Shown: positions 39,107-47,574 of the stretch, piece by piece
Numbering within the stretch: the stretch's first letter is position 1
Layout: each line of letters begins with the position of its first letter
Origin: Actinomortierella ambigua
Lineage: Eukaryota; Mortierellomycota; Mortierellomycetes; Mortierellales; Mortierellaceae
Direction of reading: 5' to 3'
Assembly (NCBI GenBank): GCA_016098155.1
Contig: JAAAJB010000095.1
Location: 1 to 64,000, forward strand
Length of the DNA stretch: 64,000 bases
The notes under the pieces: generated by a model
Database searches by the model: none
What the model saw: the letters and a program-made list of their open reading frames with translations, nothing else
Told to the model about the DNA's origin: nothing
Translations under genes and position numbers: made by a program

Positions 39107-40615
39107 TTATGACTCTTGCTTCAGAGGGATAGATTGTGGGAAGCTGAATACATTGTCAGGGTCGATGGCGTTCTTGACATCGATAAGACGTTGCAGGTTC
39201 GGACCAAAGTAGGCGTCCATTGCATTCGGGAGATCGTGGTCCATGTAGTTCTGATAGGACTCGATCTTGTCGCCTGAGCTATACACGGCCTGCAAAGCGT
39301 TAGAGAAGTCGAGACTCCACTTGGTGCATTCGGCGCAATCGACGCCTGGCTTGTTACCAGGAACATCCCAAAGGATACCGGTCTGGATGCTATAGACGAC
39401 ACCCTTATGGTAGTCAAAGACAGATGGCACCTCCGGATCATCGATCTTGCCGCCCCAGAGCTCATAGGTGACGTACACCTTGGTGCTGGTCTCGGGTTTC
39501 GTACTGTTATAAATGTACGATTCAATCACGTCCATCTCTGCGTCCGACATCACACCGCGGTAGACAAGCGAGCGGCCGCGGTGGTTGCGATGGTGTTGAA
39601 GATCTGGGTTTTCGACATCCACGCCGCGTCCTCCCAAACTGGCCGCTGTCCACCAGTTGCCCTCAGTGGTGGTTGTGTTCGTCGGTTCGCCTGTCATATT
39701 CAGCAACGGCTGCAGAATAGCCTGTGTCTGCTCTGTGTTGCCTTGATAGTTGACCATCAACTCGACATAGGTACCCGAGACAACCAGAGCGGCAAAAGCG
39801 CCCTTGTCGACGGTGGCGCCCCAGGTGCCGTAGGCGTGGATGAGGTCCCTAAACTTCTCCACGGGCCATGTCATGACAATCACAGTGACCACCGGCGGAG
39901 CCTTGTAGGCCTGGACCTTAAACTCGGTCACCAAGCCAAACGAGCCACCGCCAGCACCGCGAAGGGCCCAGAACAACTCTGGGTTCGAGGTTTTGCTGAC
40001 CTCGATGACCTCGCCCTTGGCATTGATCATCGTCATCCCCACGACATTCTGAGTCGTCGCTCCGTGCAGGCGCGTCCAAAAGCCGACGCCACCTCCCAGG
40101 GAGATTCCGCCGATGCCCACCGTTGGGCATGTGCCAGCAGGGATAAGGTGTCCGGTGGCATTCAAGCGGGTATACAGGGGCCCTAGTCGAGTACCAGCAC
40201 CGATCGTGGCAACTTCGGTATCCGGATCAACAGAAAACTGCTGAAAGTTCTTGAGGTCAATGACCAGCGACCCGTCACGGCCACCGACACCATAGGCTTC
40301 AAAGGAGTGACCTCCTGATCGAGGTGCGACGGAGATCTTGTTTGCAGCTGCGTATCGAATCGCGGCGGCCGCATCGTCGACGGTGGAAGGATAGTAGATC
40401 GCAAGGGGATGGTAGTTGAAGTTCCAGTCAAAAGCAAACCGCTGGGTCTCGTAGTCCGCAGAGCATTGTGTGGTCAGGGTCGAGTTGCTGCTGCCCTTGA
40501 TGTCCACCATGCACGTATCTGTGCTGGCTGGAAGTGCCGCTACGATATCCGTCCAGCACAGCCATGAGGCGGCTACCAAGGCAAAGCTGGCCAAGGACGG
40601 CTTTTGAAGTCGCAT
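39107..40615 (-). CDS. Secreted FAD-linked oxidoreductase (BBE/AA7 type), array member 2
   Basis: Intronless, 502 residues, starting at ATG 40615. A clear signal peptide (SFALVAASWLCWTDIVAALPA, residues 10-30) predicts secretion. The bicovalent FAD residues are H103 in RSGGHSFEAYG and C163 in AGTCPTVGIGG, spaced 60 apart as in glucooligosaccharide oxidase. YQNY lies at 454-457 and the protein ends SFPQSIPLKQES. Compared with its duplicate, member 4, it lacks one residue before the cysteine site (RLNATGHL against RLWNASQYL) and has three extra C-terminal residues. Members 2, 4 and 5 share the ALP(A/T)S signal end, NFNYHP/NFDYKP and the C-terminal DCxEC pair before the last helix, so they form one branch of the array. 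The function of the pair DCAEC is unknown and may be a disulphide. Confidence 0.95.
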   Translation of the reverse strand: MRLQKPSLASFALVAASWLCWTDIVAALPASTDTCMVDIKGSSNSTLTTQCSADYETQRFAFDWNFNYHPLAIYYPSTVDDAAAAIRYAAANKISVAPRSGGHSFEAYGVGGRDGSLVIDLKNFQQFSVDPDTEVATIGAGTRLGPLYTRLNATGHLIPAGTCPTVGIGGISLGGGVGFWTRLHGATTQNVVGMTMINAKGEVIEVSKTSNPELFWALRGAGGGSFGLVTEFKVQAYKAPPVVTVIVMTWPVEKFRDLIHAYGTWGATVDKGAFAALVVSGTYVELMVNYQGNTEQTQAILQPLLNMTGEPTNTTTTEGNWWTAASLGGRGVDVENPDLQHHRNHRGRSLVYRGVMSDAEMDVIESYIYNSTKPETSTKVYVTYELWGGKIDDPEVPSVFDYHKGVVYSIQTGILWDVPGNKPGVDCAECTKWSLDFSNALQAVYSSGDKIESYQNYMDHDLPNAMDAYFGPNLQRLIDVKNAIDPDNVFSFPQSIPLKQES

Positions 40616-40890
40616 TGCTAAGATGTGTGTGAGAAGGTGAAAAAAAGGTGAAGAGGATGGAGAGTTCGGGACGTGGATGTTTTGGAAAGAGGAAAAAGAG
40701 TGGGAAGATACTTTATTTTTGTACCCTCCAGAATAGGTGGTTGCTTGGCAGTAACAGGGAAGACCAAAGGGGGGGGGAAGATAGGACAGCTGCCGTGGGC
40801 GTCACTCCACCGTGCCGAAAGAGGCGTGTGTCCTCGTTCAGAGTCAGGCATGTGCTCAAAGAAGCACCGGCGACTTGGCAACACTTACTA

Positions 40891-40914
40891 CCTCAAGGGG
40901 GCGGAGGAGTTGGA
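40891..40914. promoter_or_regulatory. GC-rich conserved element upstream of oxidase gene 2
   Basis: A 24-bp element containing CAAGGGGGCGGAGG lies 276 bp upstream of the gene 2 ATG and is identical in block B (46277-46300), 283 bp upstream of gene 4. It includes an AGGGG stress-element core and a GCGGAG site of the CreA/Mig1 type. Conservation may only reflect recent duplication. Confidence 0.3.
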
Positions 40915-42337
40915 TTTGGAGCATATTATGCACCAGTTACTGCATTCACACAAAATTCCTTAGATGTTTATAGGCCAATTTACTGTCTATGGCAATGGAA
41001 GAGGGATCACATTGAGGGAGAAATTTGCTATGGCCTAGGAGTCGCTTGTTAGGTTGCCTATTTCCGTACCTTTGGCTAGGCTAGTTTTAGACTAACGGAA
41101 ATGGACTAAATCCCAGGGACAACGCCTCAATGGCTGTTAAAGGCTAAGGGCGAATCAAGCTTCTCAACCCTGGCATCACTTTGGGAATCTATCCGAGGTA
41201 TTTATGTGCAATGACCTTTCTCTACTTCGACAATTTTAGCGATGCACGAGTGATAGGCCAGGAACACAACGAGCATCACAAAGGGCGGTGTTTTCAAGTA
41301 TGTCACCTCTCATAGGCTTGCTATGGGTGCGCTGGATCAATGTCAGTCTGGATGCTTGAGTAACAGAGATAGAAGAAGCAAAAAGTGAGATGGTGGTCAA
41401 CCCCTTTTCCCTCAACACCAATCTGGCACGGGGGGAACCTACATACATCCAGCCTCCTTCTATTTCGGCAAGAAACCAGGGTCGCTGGATTACCTCAGGG
41501 GCATCTTTGCATTCATGCGACCCAATTGGAAGGAGGTTGCAAAGTGTAAGGAGGTGAGGCATCCTGAGGGAAGGGCTTGCAGCCCTGTTCCATTAGAAAA
41601 AATCCTCCTCTCCTTGATTCTTGCTAGGAAAAAAAGACGGGGGCTATTTTCGTTTTGCAGCATACTAGACCTCGTATACTCATGAGTTATTGAGGAAACA
41701 AGACTCTGTCTGACGCTCGGCGCTGAAGACTCTTGGATCCTTTGAGAGAAAACCACATTGAAGTCAGTCGAAGGGGCTGCACCGAGTGTCAACGACGATT
41801 GATTCCCTGGCCATGGTGAATCAGTAGACTGATGACAGAAGGACGCGTCGATACTTGATTACAAAAGTATTCAGAGAATAGAGGATGGCACTTTGTGCCC
41901 ACTTCCTCCCCTTGTACCATTCCGGCCTGTGTTGCTTCATGCTATGCCCTCCTATTCTCCTATCTTGCATTGGGTTGACAGATCATCCGGACGGCCTCCT
42001 ACCTAAAGCCAAGAATCAACTTTGTTGACTTTTTAGAAGCCCCTGATCACAGTCGTGCTTCCTCCTGCAACCTTTTTTTTTTCGCGCTCTCGCGTTGTCA
42101 CACCATATATTCATATCTGCACCATGGTCGTCATACAGAAGCATGCCATTACCATTGTCGGTGTACGAGAGCCATCATTTGCACTAAAGTCCTTCGTCTT
42201 TATGACTTGCATGATGTGCCTCCTCATGCAAGAGAAGCGACATTTCCTCCTGCCGCACGCGATTTCCAGCAAGTAACCAGACTGGCTATTCTAGGGTGCC
42301 CATCGCCCAACCAGGATTCGACGATTGTGACACCCCC

Positions 42338-42343
42338 TTTATT
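42338..42343 (-). terminator. Polyadenylation signal of oxidase gene 3
   Basis: AATAAA on the minus strand, 23 nt beyond the gene 3 stop. It is the duplicate of 36936-36941. Confidence 0.6.
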
Positions 42344-42365
42344 TCTAATTTGATGAAAACAAATC

Positions 42366-44024
42366 CTAAGTGAGGCTCAGCGGAATGGATTGAGCAAACC
42401 GAAAGACATTGTTTGGGTCCACGCGCCTCTTGATCTCGACAAGTCGAGCCAGATTGTCCCCATAGTACGCCTCCAGCTGGTTGGGAATACTCATATCAAT
42501 GTAGTTTTGGTAAGCTTCGAGTATGGGACCAGAGCTGTAGGCTGCTTGCAACCCCTTGGCCATGCTGGCGTGCCAGTCCATGCAAGGCTTGGAGAGTGTC
42601 CCAATCTCGGAGAGCGGGTCATTCCATCGGATGGCATACTGGATGCTGTATAACACTCCACGGTGGTTATCAAAAGCCGAGGGCCAGACTGGATAGTTGA
42701 CCTTTCCACCCCAGGTTTCTATGCTGACAGAGCAAACTTCACAGCCCTCGGGCGGGTTCATCATATGCTGGATAAGGACATCTCTCTCTTGAGGGGAAAT
42801 AGGCTGGCGGTAGACGAGGGAGCCGCCACGGAAATATCGATGGGCGCTCAAGTCTGGTTGTGCGATATTGCCTTTGTAGCCCGTTGCATCCGTTCGCCAT
42901 CGGATCGTCTCCCACCAGTCGCCTTGAAACACCTCGTACGGCTTGGACGGCGGCGAGCCAATGGCCTGTAGCAAAGGATCCACATGTGCGATGAGTTGGT
43001 CCTTGGCGCCGATCACGTTCACCACCAAGTAGACAGACGTGCCTTTTAAAACGAGGCACGGTGTGATGTTGTCTGGTAGACCTTGGACCCACTCGCCAAA
43101 GGCATCGATTACTGTGGCCGCGACGTCAATTGGATAAAACACCAAGGTGCTCGCGAACCGCGGTGGGGCCTTGTGGGCTTGGATCCGAAATTCGGTCACC
43201 ACCCCAAAGTTACCAGAGCCGGCGCCTCGAAGTGCCCAGAACAAGTCCATGTCGGACGAGGCCGAGTATTGCTTTTGGGCGGCATTGGCGGCGGCGACAC
43301 CAGGTGCGGGAGCGCCGCCTCGAGGAGGGGCGTCGATCGTGTGAATCTTCCCTTGTGCATCAATCATGGTCATCCCAACCACATTGTCCATGGCAAGACC
43401 GTACTGCCGATGAAGAATCCCCAATCCTCCTCCAAGCATCAATCCGCTCACACCAACCGAGGGACAGATCCCCCCTGAGACTAGGTACTTTCCAGCCTCG
43501 CTGTTCCACAGTCGATCATATAACGGCCCGAGTCGTGTCCCGGCCCCAACAGTCGCCACACCAGTGAGTGGGTCCAAGTGGAACTTTTGGAGCCGATCCA
43601 GGTCAATGACGAGTGCTCCATCCTTGCCGCCTACACCATACCCTTCAAAGGAGTGCCCTCCGCAACGAGGCGCAACTGCCACATTGTGTGCGGCCGCACA
43701 GCGGATGGCCGCGGCAACGTCGGCCTCGCATCCAGGGTGGAAGATGGCTAGCGGTCGGAAATCGAGGTTCCAGTTGTAGACGAGTCTCTCGGTGTTGTAG
43801 AGGCTGGACGAAGGTGTTGTCAGGAAGGACTCGGTGCTACTGCAGCCGCCGAGACGTCGACTGTTGTCCTGGATGGACTGAAGACAAGAGAGCAAATCAT
43901 CCTGATTTTCGCTGGTTCCATAGCCAGGGCTTGAGGAAGGGATTGCCGAATGTGAGTCGACGACCTGCATGAGCCGACGAAGAATAGGGATACCTGTCGA
44001 GAGCAGGTGAGAGGTGTAGTTCAT
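42366..44024 (-). CDS. FAD-linked oxidoreductase (BBE/AA7 type), array member 3, no conventional signal peptide
   Basis: Duplicate of member 1. The catalytic part is intact: H124 in RCGGHSFEGYG, C187 in GGICPSVGVSG, LGGGLG, and YQNY at 505-508. From the only in-frame ATG of the continuous frame (44024, MNYTSHLLSTGIPILRR) it has 552 residues and no signal peptide. Relative to gene 1, the stretch encoding gene 1's hydrophobic start is 31 bp shorter, which breaks that frame. However, ATG 44151 encodes MKKTKSEVLD, followed by donor GTGAGA at 44120 and a good acceptor CTCTGCAG at 44034-44033. Removing this 88-nt intron joins in phase to VVTMNYTSHLL. Under that model the 31-bp difference is intronic and both duplicates keep the same protein start. 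Under the intronless model, this copy has lost secretion. The sequence alone cannot decide. Confidence 0.82.
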   Translation of the reverse strand: MNYTSHLLSTGIPILRRLMQVVDSHSAIPSSSPGYGTSENQDDLLSCLQSIQDNSRRLGGCSSTESFLTTPSSSLYNTERLVYNWNLDFRPLAIFHPGCEADVAAAIRCAAAHNVAVAPRCGGHSFEGYGVGGKDGALVIDLDRLQKFHLDPLTGVATVGAGTRLGPLYDRLWNSEAGKYLVSGGICPSVGVSGLMLGGGLGILHRQYGLAMDNVVGMTMIDAQGKIHTIDAPPRGGAPAPGVAAANAAQKQYSASSDMDLFWALRGAGSGNFGVVTEFRIQAHKAPPRFASTLVFYPIDVAATVIDAFGEWVQGLPDNITPCLVLKGTSVYLVVNVIGAKDQLIAHVDPLLQAIGSPPSKPYEVFQGDWWETIRWRTDATGYKGNIAQPDLSAHRYFRGGSLVYRQPISPQERDVLIQHMMNPPEGCEVCSVSIETWGGKVNYPVWPSAFDNHRGVLYSIQYAIRWNDPLSEIGTLSKPCMDWHASMAKGLQAAYSSGPILEAYQNYIDMSIPNQLEAYYGDNLARLVEIKRRVDPNNVFRFAQSIPLSLT

Positions 44025-44491
44025 TGTGACCACTGCAGAGGTGTCATACGTTCTTTGAAACGGCTGGGTGCTTATGAACAATGGAAGGGAGAGAGGTGTA
44101 GTGAATGAGAAAATTCTCACCGTCGAGGACTTCTGATTTTGTTTTCTTCATGATATCTCAGGGGCAACATGCTTTCGTGTAACGCTATTTTTTTTTTCAG
44201 CAAGTCGGCGCTGTGGTGAATGGGGTGACGTTGAACCACATTATGTGCTTGAAGAGGCCTAGTAAGTCACAACCACGAGGCCTACGATTCCTTCAGACAA
44301 CGCCACACTATGCTAATAAGATGACGGGGACGAAACCGCCCTCATGAAAGAATATTTGCGTAAAACAACGATAGGAAATTTTCTGCATTTCGAGCACAAT
44401 GTTGTCGAGGACAACATTGTCCATTTTCTATATTCTTGACTTGTGGTAGATAACTATGATATATACATATACACTAAATGTCTTTCGGCTC
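44025..44491. other. Spacer between oxidase genes 3 and 4
   Basis: 467 bp matching the gene 1/2 spacer. It holds the possible MKKTKSEVLD leader exon of gene 3 and the 3' end of gene 4. No other coding sequence is seen. Confidence 0.55.
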
Positions 44492-45994
44492 TCATTTCAG
44501 AGGGATAGATTGCGGGAAGCTGAATACATTGTCGGGGTCGATGGCGTTCTTGACATCGATAAGACGCTGCAGGTTCGGACCGAAGTAGGCGTCCATTGCA
44601 TTCGGGAGATCGTGGTCCATGTAGTTCTGATAGGACTCGATCTTGTCGCCTGAGCTATACACGGCCTGCAAAGCGTTAGAGAGATCGAGACTCCACTTGG
44701 TGCATTCGGCGCAATCGACGCCTGGCTTGTTACCAGGAACATCCCAAAGGATGCCGGTCTGGATGCTATAGACGACATCCTTATGGTAGTCAAAGACAGA
44801 TGGCACGTCCGGTTTATTGATCTTGCCGCCCCAGAGCTCAAAGGTGATGTACATTTTGTTGCTGGTCGCGGGTTGCGGATGGTTATAAATGTACGAATGG
44901 ACCACATCCATCTCTGCCTCCGACATCGCATTTCGGTAGACAAGCGAGCGGCCTCGGTGATTGCGACGATGCTGTAGATCTGGGTTCTCGACATCCACGC
45001 CGCGTGCTCCAATCCTAGCCGCATCCAACCAGTTGCCCTCAGTGGTGGTTGTGTTCGTCGGTTCGCCGACCATATTCAGCAACGGCGCAATAAGGGCCTT
45101 TGTCTGCTCCGTGTTGCCTTGGTAGCTGACCTTCAACTCGATGTATTCACGCGAGACAACCAGAACCGAAAAAGCGCCATCGTCGAGGGTGGCGCCCCAG
45201 GTGCCATAGGCGTGGATGGCTTCTCGGTACTTCTCCACTGGATATAACATGACAATCACAGTGACCACCGGTGGAGCCTTGTAGGCCTGGACCTTAAACT
45301 CGGTCACCAAGCCAAACGAGCCACCACCAGCACCGCGAAGGGCCCAGAACAAATCTGGGTTTGACGTTTTGCTGACCTCGAGGATCTCGCCCTTGGCATT
45401 GATCATCGTCATCCCCACAACATTCTGAGTCGTCGCTCCGTGCAGACGCGTCCACATGCCGACGCCACCTCCCAGGGAGATTCCGCCGATGCCCACCGTT
45501 GGGCACGAGCCAGCAGGGATAAGGTATTGGCTGGCATTCCACAGGCGGGTATACAGAGGCCCTAGTCGGGAACCAGCACCGATCGTGGCGACTTCGGTAA
45601 CCGGATCAACAGAAAACTGCTGAAAGTTCGCGAGGTCAATGACCAGCGACCCGTCACGGCCACCGACACCGTAGGCTTCAAAGGAGTGACCTCCTGATCG
45701 AGGTGCGACGGAGATCTTGTTCGCGGCTGCGTATCGAATCGCGGCGGCCGCATCGTCGACGGTGGAAGGATAGTAGATCGCAAGGGGATGGTAGTTGAAG
45801 TTCCAGTCATAAGCAAACCGCTGGGTCTCGTAGGCCGGAGAGCACTGTGTGGTCAGGGTCGAGTTGCTGCTGCCCTTGATGTCCACCATGCACGTGTCTG
45901 TGCTAGCTGGAAGTGCCGCTACGATATCCGTCCAGCACAGCCATGAGGCGGCTACTAAGGCAAAGCTGGCCAAGGATGGCTTTTGAAGTCGCAT
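44492..45994 (-). CDS. Secreted FAD-linked oxidoreductase (BBE/AA7 type), array member 4
   Basis: Duplicate of member 2, 500 residues from ATG 45994. The open frame runs further upstream (to 46426), but that part is leader: it lacks a signal peptide, and the ATG at 45994 is exactly the one used by member 2, with the same MRLQKPSLASFALV start. The FAD ligands are H103 and C164 (AGSCPTVGIGG), with YQNY at 455-458. The stop codon comes right after QSIPLK. Differences from member 2 concentrate in the middle of the protein (SREYIELKVSY for SGTYVELMVNY, LDAARIGARGVD for WTAASLGGRGVD, SYIYNHPQPATSNKMYIT for SYIYNSTKPETSTKVYVT), the segment facing the substrate groove in known BBE enzymes. That pattern hints at changed substrate preference, which is inference only. 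Confidence 0.95.
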   Translation of the reverse strand: MRLQKPSLASFALVAASWLCWTDIVAALPASTDTCMVDIKGSSNSTLTTQCSPAYETQRFAYDWNFNYHPLAIYYPSTVDDAAAAIRYAAANKISVAPRSGGHSFEAYGVGGRDGSLVIDLANFQQFSVDPVTEVATIGAGSRLGPLYTRLWNASQYLIPAGSCPTVGIGGISLGGGVGMWTRLHGATTQNVVGMTMINAKGEILEVSKTSNPDLFWALRGAGGGSFGLVTEFKVQAYKAPPVVTVIVMLYPVEKYREAIHAYGTWGATLDDGAFSVLVVSREYIELKVSYQGNTEQTKALIAPLLNMVGEPTNTTTTEGNWLDAARIGARGVDVENPDLQHRRNHRGRSLVYRNAMSEAEMDVVHSYIYNHPQPATSNKMYITFELWGGKINKPDVPSVFDYHKDVVYSIQTGILWDVPGNKPGVDCAECTKWSLDLSNALQAVYSSGDKIESYQNYMDHDLPNAMDAYFGPNLQRLIDVKNAIDPDNVFSFPQSIPLK

Positions 45995-47574
45995 TGCTAA
46001 GATGTGTGTGAGAAGGAATAAAGTCGGAGAAAAAAGGTGAAAAGGATAGAGAGTTCGGGACGTGGATGTTTTTGGAAAGAGAAAAAATATCTGGGAAGAT
46101 GCTTTATTTTTGTATCCTCCAGGAATAGGTGTGGTTGCTTGGCAGTAACACAGAACAAAGGGGGGAGGGTGGGACAGCTGCCGTGGGCGTCGATCCACCG
46201 TGCCGAGGGAGGTGTGTCCTTGTTCAAAGTCAGGTATGTGTTCAACGAAATACCGTCGTTTTGGCAGCCTCCGCGACCTCAAGGGGGCGGAGGAGTTGGA
46301 TTTAGAGCATAATATGCACCAGTTGCTGCATTCACAAAGATTTTCGTAGGTGTTTGTAGGCATTTTTCTGACCAATGGCAATGTAAGAGGGGTTGCTTTG
46401 AGGGAGGTTGCTACTATGGCCTCCATGATATGTGTTGGGCAGGTCGCTCGCTAGGTTGCCTACATCTCTAGCTCTATACCTATGGCACTCGGAGCAGGTT
46501 AGGCTAGTCTTGGATCATCGGTTTCCTCATTACTCGGAAACGGACTAAATATCAGGGACAACGCCTCAAAGGCTGAGGGCGAATCAGGCTTCTCGACCTT
46601 GGCACCACTTTTGGGAATCAATCTGAGGTACTTGTAGACAATGACCTTCCTCTGTTCTCTATGTTGTCTGGTGATGCACGAGTGAGCGGGCTCGAGCATA
46701 TCGTGCATCACTTAGGCTAGGATGTTCGAGTATGCCACCTCGCATAGATACCTCACGTAGGCCAGCTACGGATGCACTGGGCTAATGTCGGTCTGGATGC
46801 TTGGGTTGCAGAGGTAGAAGAAGAGCCCCCTTTTCTCCCAACACCCAGCCCGGCGCGGGAGAACCTACATACATCCAGCATTCTCCTATTTCGGCAAGAA
46901 ACCAGGCTCGCTGGATTCCCTCAGGGGCATCTTTGCATTCATGCGACCCAATTGGGAGGAGGTTGCAAAGTGTAAGGAGGTGAGGCGTCCTGAGGGAAGG
47001 GCCTTCTCCATTGGAAAGAATCCTCTTCTCCTTGATCCTTGATAGGAAAAAAAAGACAGGGGTTCTGTTCGTCTTCCAGCACACGGGATTTTATGCATGC
47101 ATGAGTTATTGAGGAAACTCGACTCTATCTGACGCTTGGCGCTGAAGAGGTTCTGGATCCTTTGAGAGAACACCACATTGAAATCGACCGAAGGGGCTGC
47201 AACGAGTGTCAACAGTGATTGGTTCCCTGGACATGAGGATGGAGGCGAGTCAGCAAGTTGACGACACATGACGCGTAATGCTCAAGACTCTCACCAGTCT
47301 TATCGATACCAGCTAACTTTTACAACGAGAATCTGACCACTGATGATATTGAGGTGGGGCTTGACAGCCTCCCCAGCAACCGAGCTACACCAAAGGCTAT
47401 TGCAGAAACGTTGGACGTCGGAAAGCCATGAGATTGACTCGCTATGCTTGTTGTGTCCCATGGCAATAGACCACTGGTGGTAGGTTGTTGAGACAGTATT
47501 TCAAAGCATGAAGGATTTCGTCTGTAAGCGCACAAGTAGCTCATGGTTAAAGATAGCCGTTTTTAATGTTTTTT
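45995..47574. other. Upstream region of oxidase gene 4 and right end of block B
   Basis: 1.58 kb without a supported gene. It repeats the block A segment (here about 46860-47200) and, beyond the block, a 50-codon protein-like frame at 47279-47431 (see findings). Confidence 0.5.
46277..46300. promoter_or_regulatory. GC-rich conserved element upstream of oxidase gene 4
   Basis: Identical copy of the 40891-40914 element, 283 bp upstream of the gene 4 ATG. The candidate AGGGG and GCGGAG cores are both present. Confidence 0.3.

Larger units (their letters stand above)
36345..41850. repeat. Tandem segmental duplication, copy A
   Basis: About 5.5 kb holding oxidase genes 1 and 2 plus flanks, repeated in the same orientation as copy B (41880-47276). 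Matching landmarks outside the genes include GCGCTCTCGCGTTGTCACACC (36656 and 42085), AAGCGACAT/TTTCCAGCAAGTAACCAGAC upstream of the gene 1/3 stops, and CTCAGGGGCATCTTTGCATT (about 41496 and 46920). Boundaries are estimated by eye to within tens of bases. Confidence 0.85.
40616..42365. other. Upstream region of oxidase gene 2 and block A/B junction
   Basis: 1.75 kb without a supported gene. It contains the gene 2 promoter, a segment at about 41440-41800 that recurs in block B, and the A/B boundary near 41850-41880. Short frames on both strands are not recognised proteins. Confidence 0.5.
41880..47276. repeat. Tandem segmental duplication, copy B
   Basis: Second copy of the 5.5-kb unit, holding oxidase genes 3 and 4, in the same orientation as copy A. 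The end is marked by CGAAGGGGCTGCAACGAGTG (47190s), matching CGAAGGGGCTGCACCGAGTG near 41770 in copy A. Homology starts at a shared motif reading GGCACTTTGTGCC (copies at about 36350 and 41888). Confidence 0.85.

Noticed and set aside
42366..44024. Oxidase gene 3 as a pseudogene
   Set aside because: The frame is intact through all catalytic motifs, and an in-phase intron can explain the altered 5' end, so only its start is uncertain.
44492..46426. Longer 644-residue version of oxidase 4
   Set aside because: The extra N-terminal 144 codons are translated upstream DNA. The ATG at 45994 matches the start and signal peptide of duplicate gene 2.
36345..47276. Transposon as the agent of the 5.5-kb duplication
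   Set aside because: No terminal repeats, target-site duplications or transposase-like frames were found at the block edges. Unequal crossing-over between array members is simpler.
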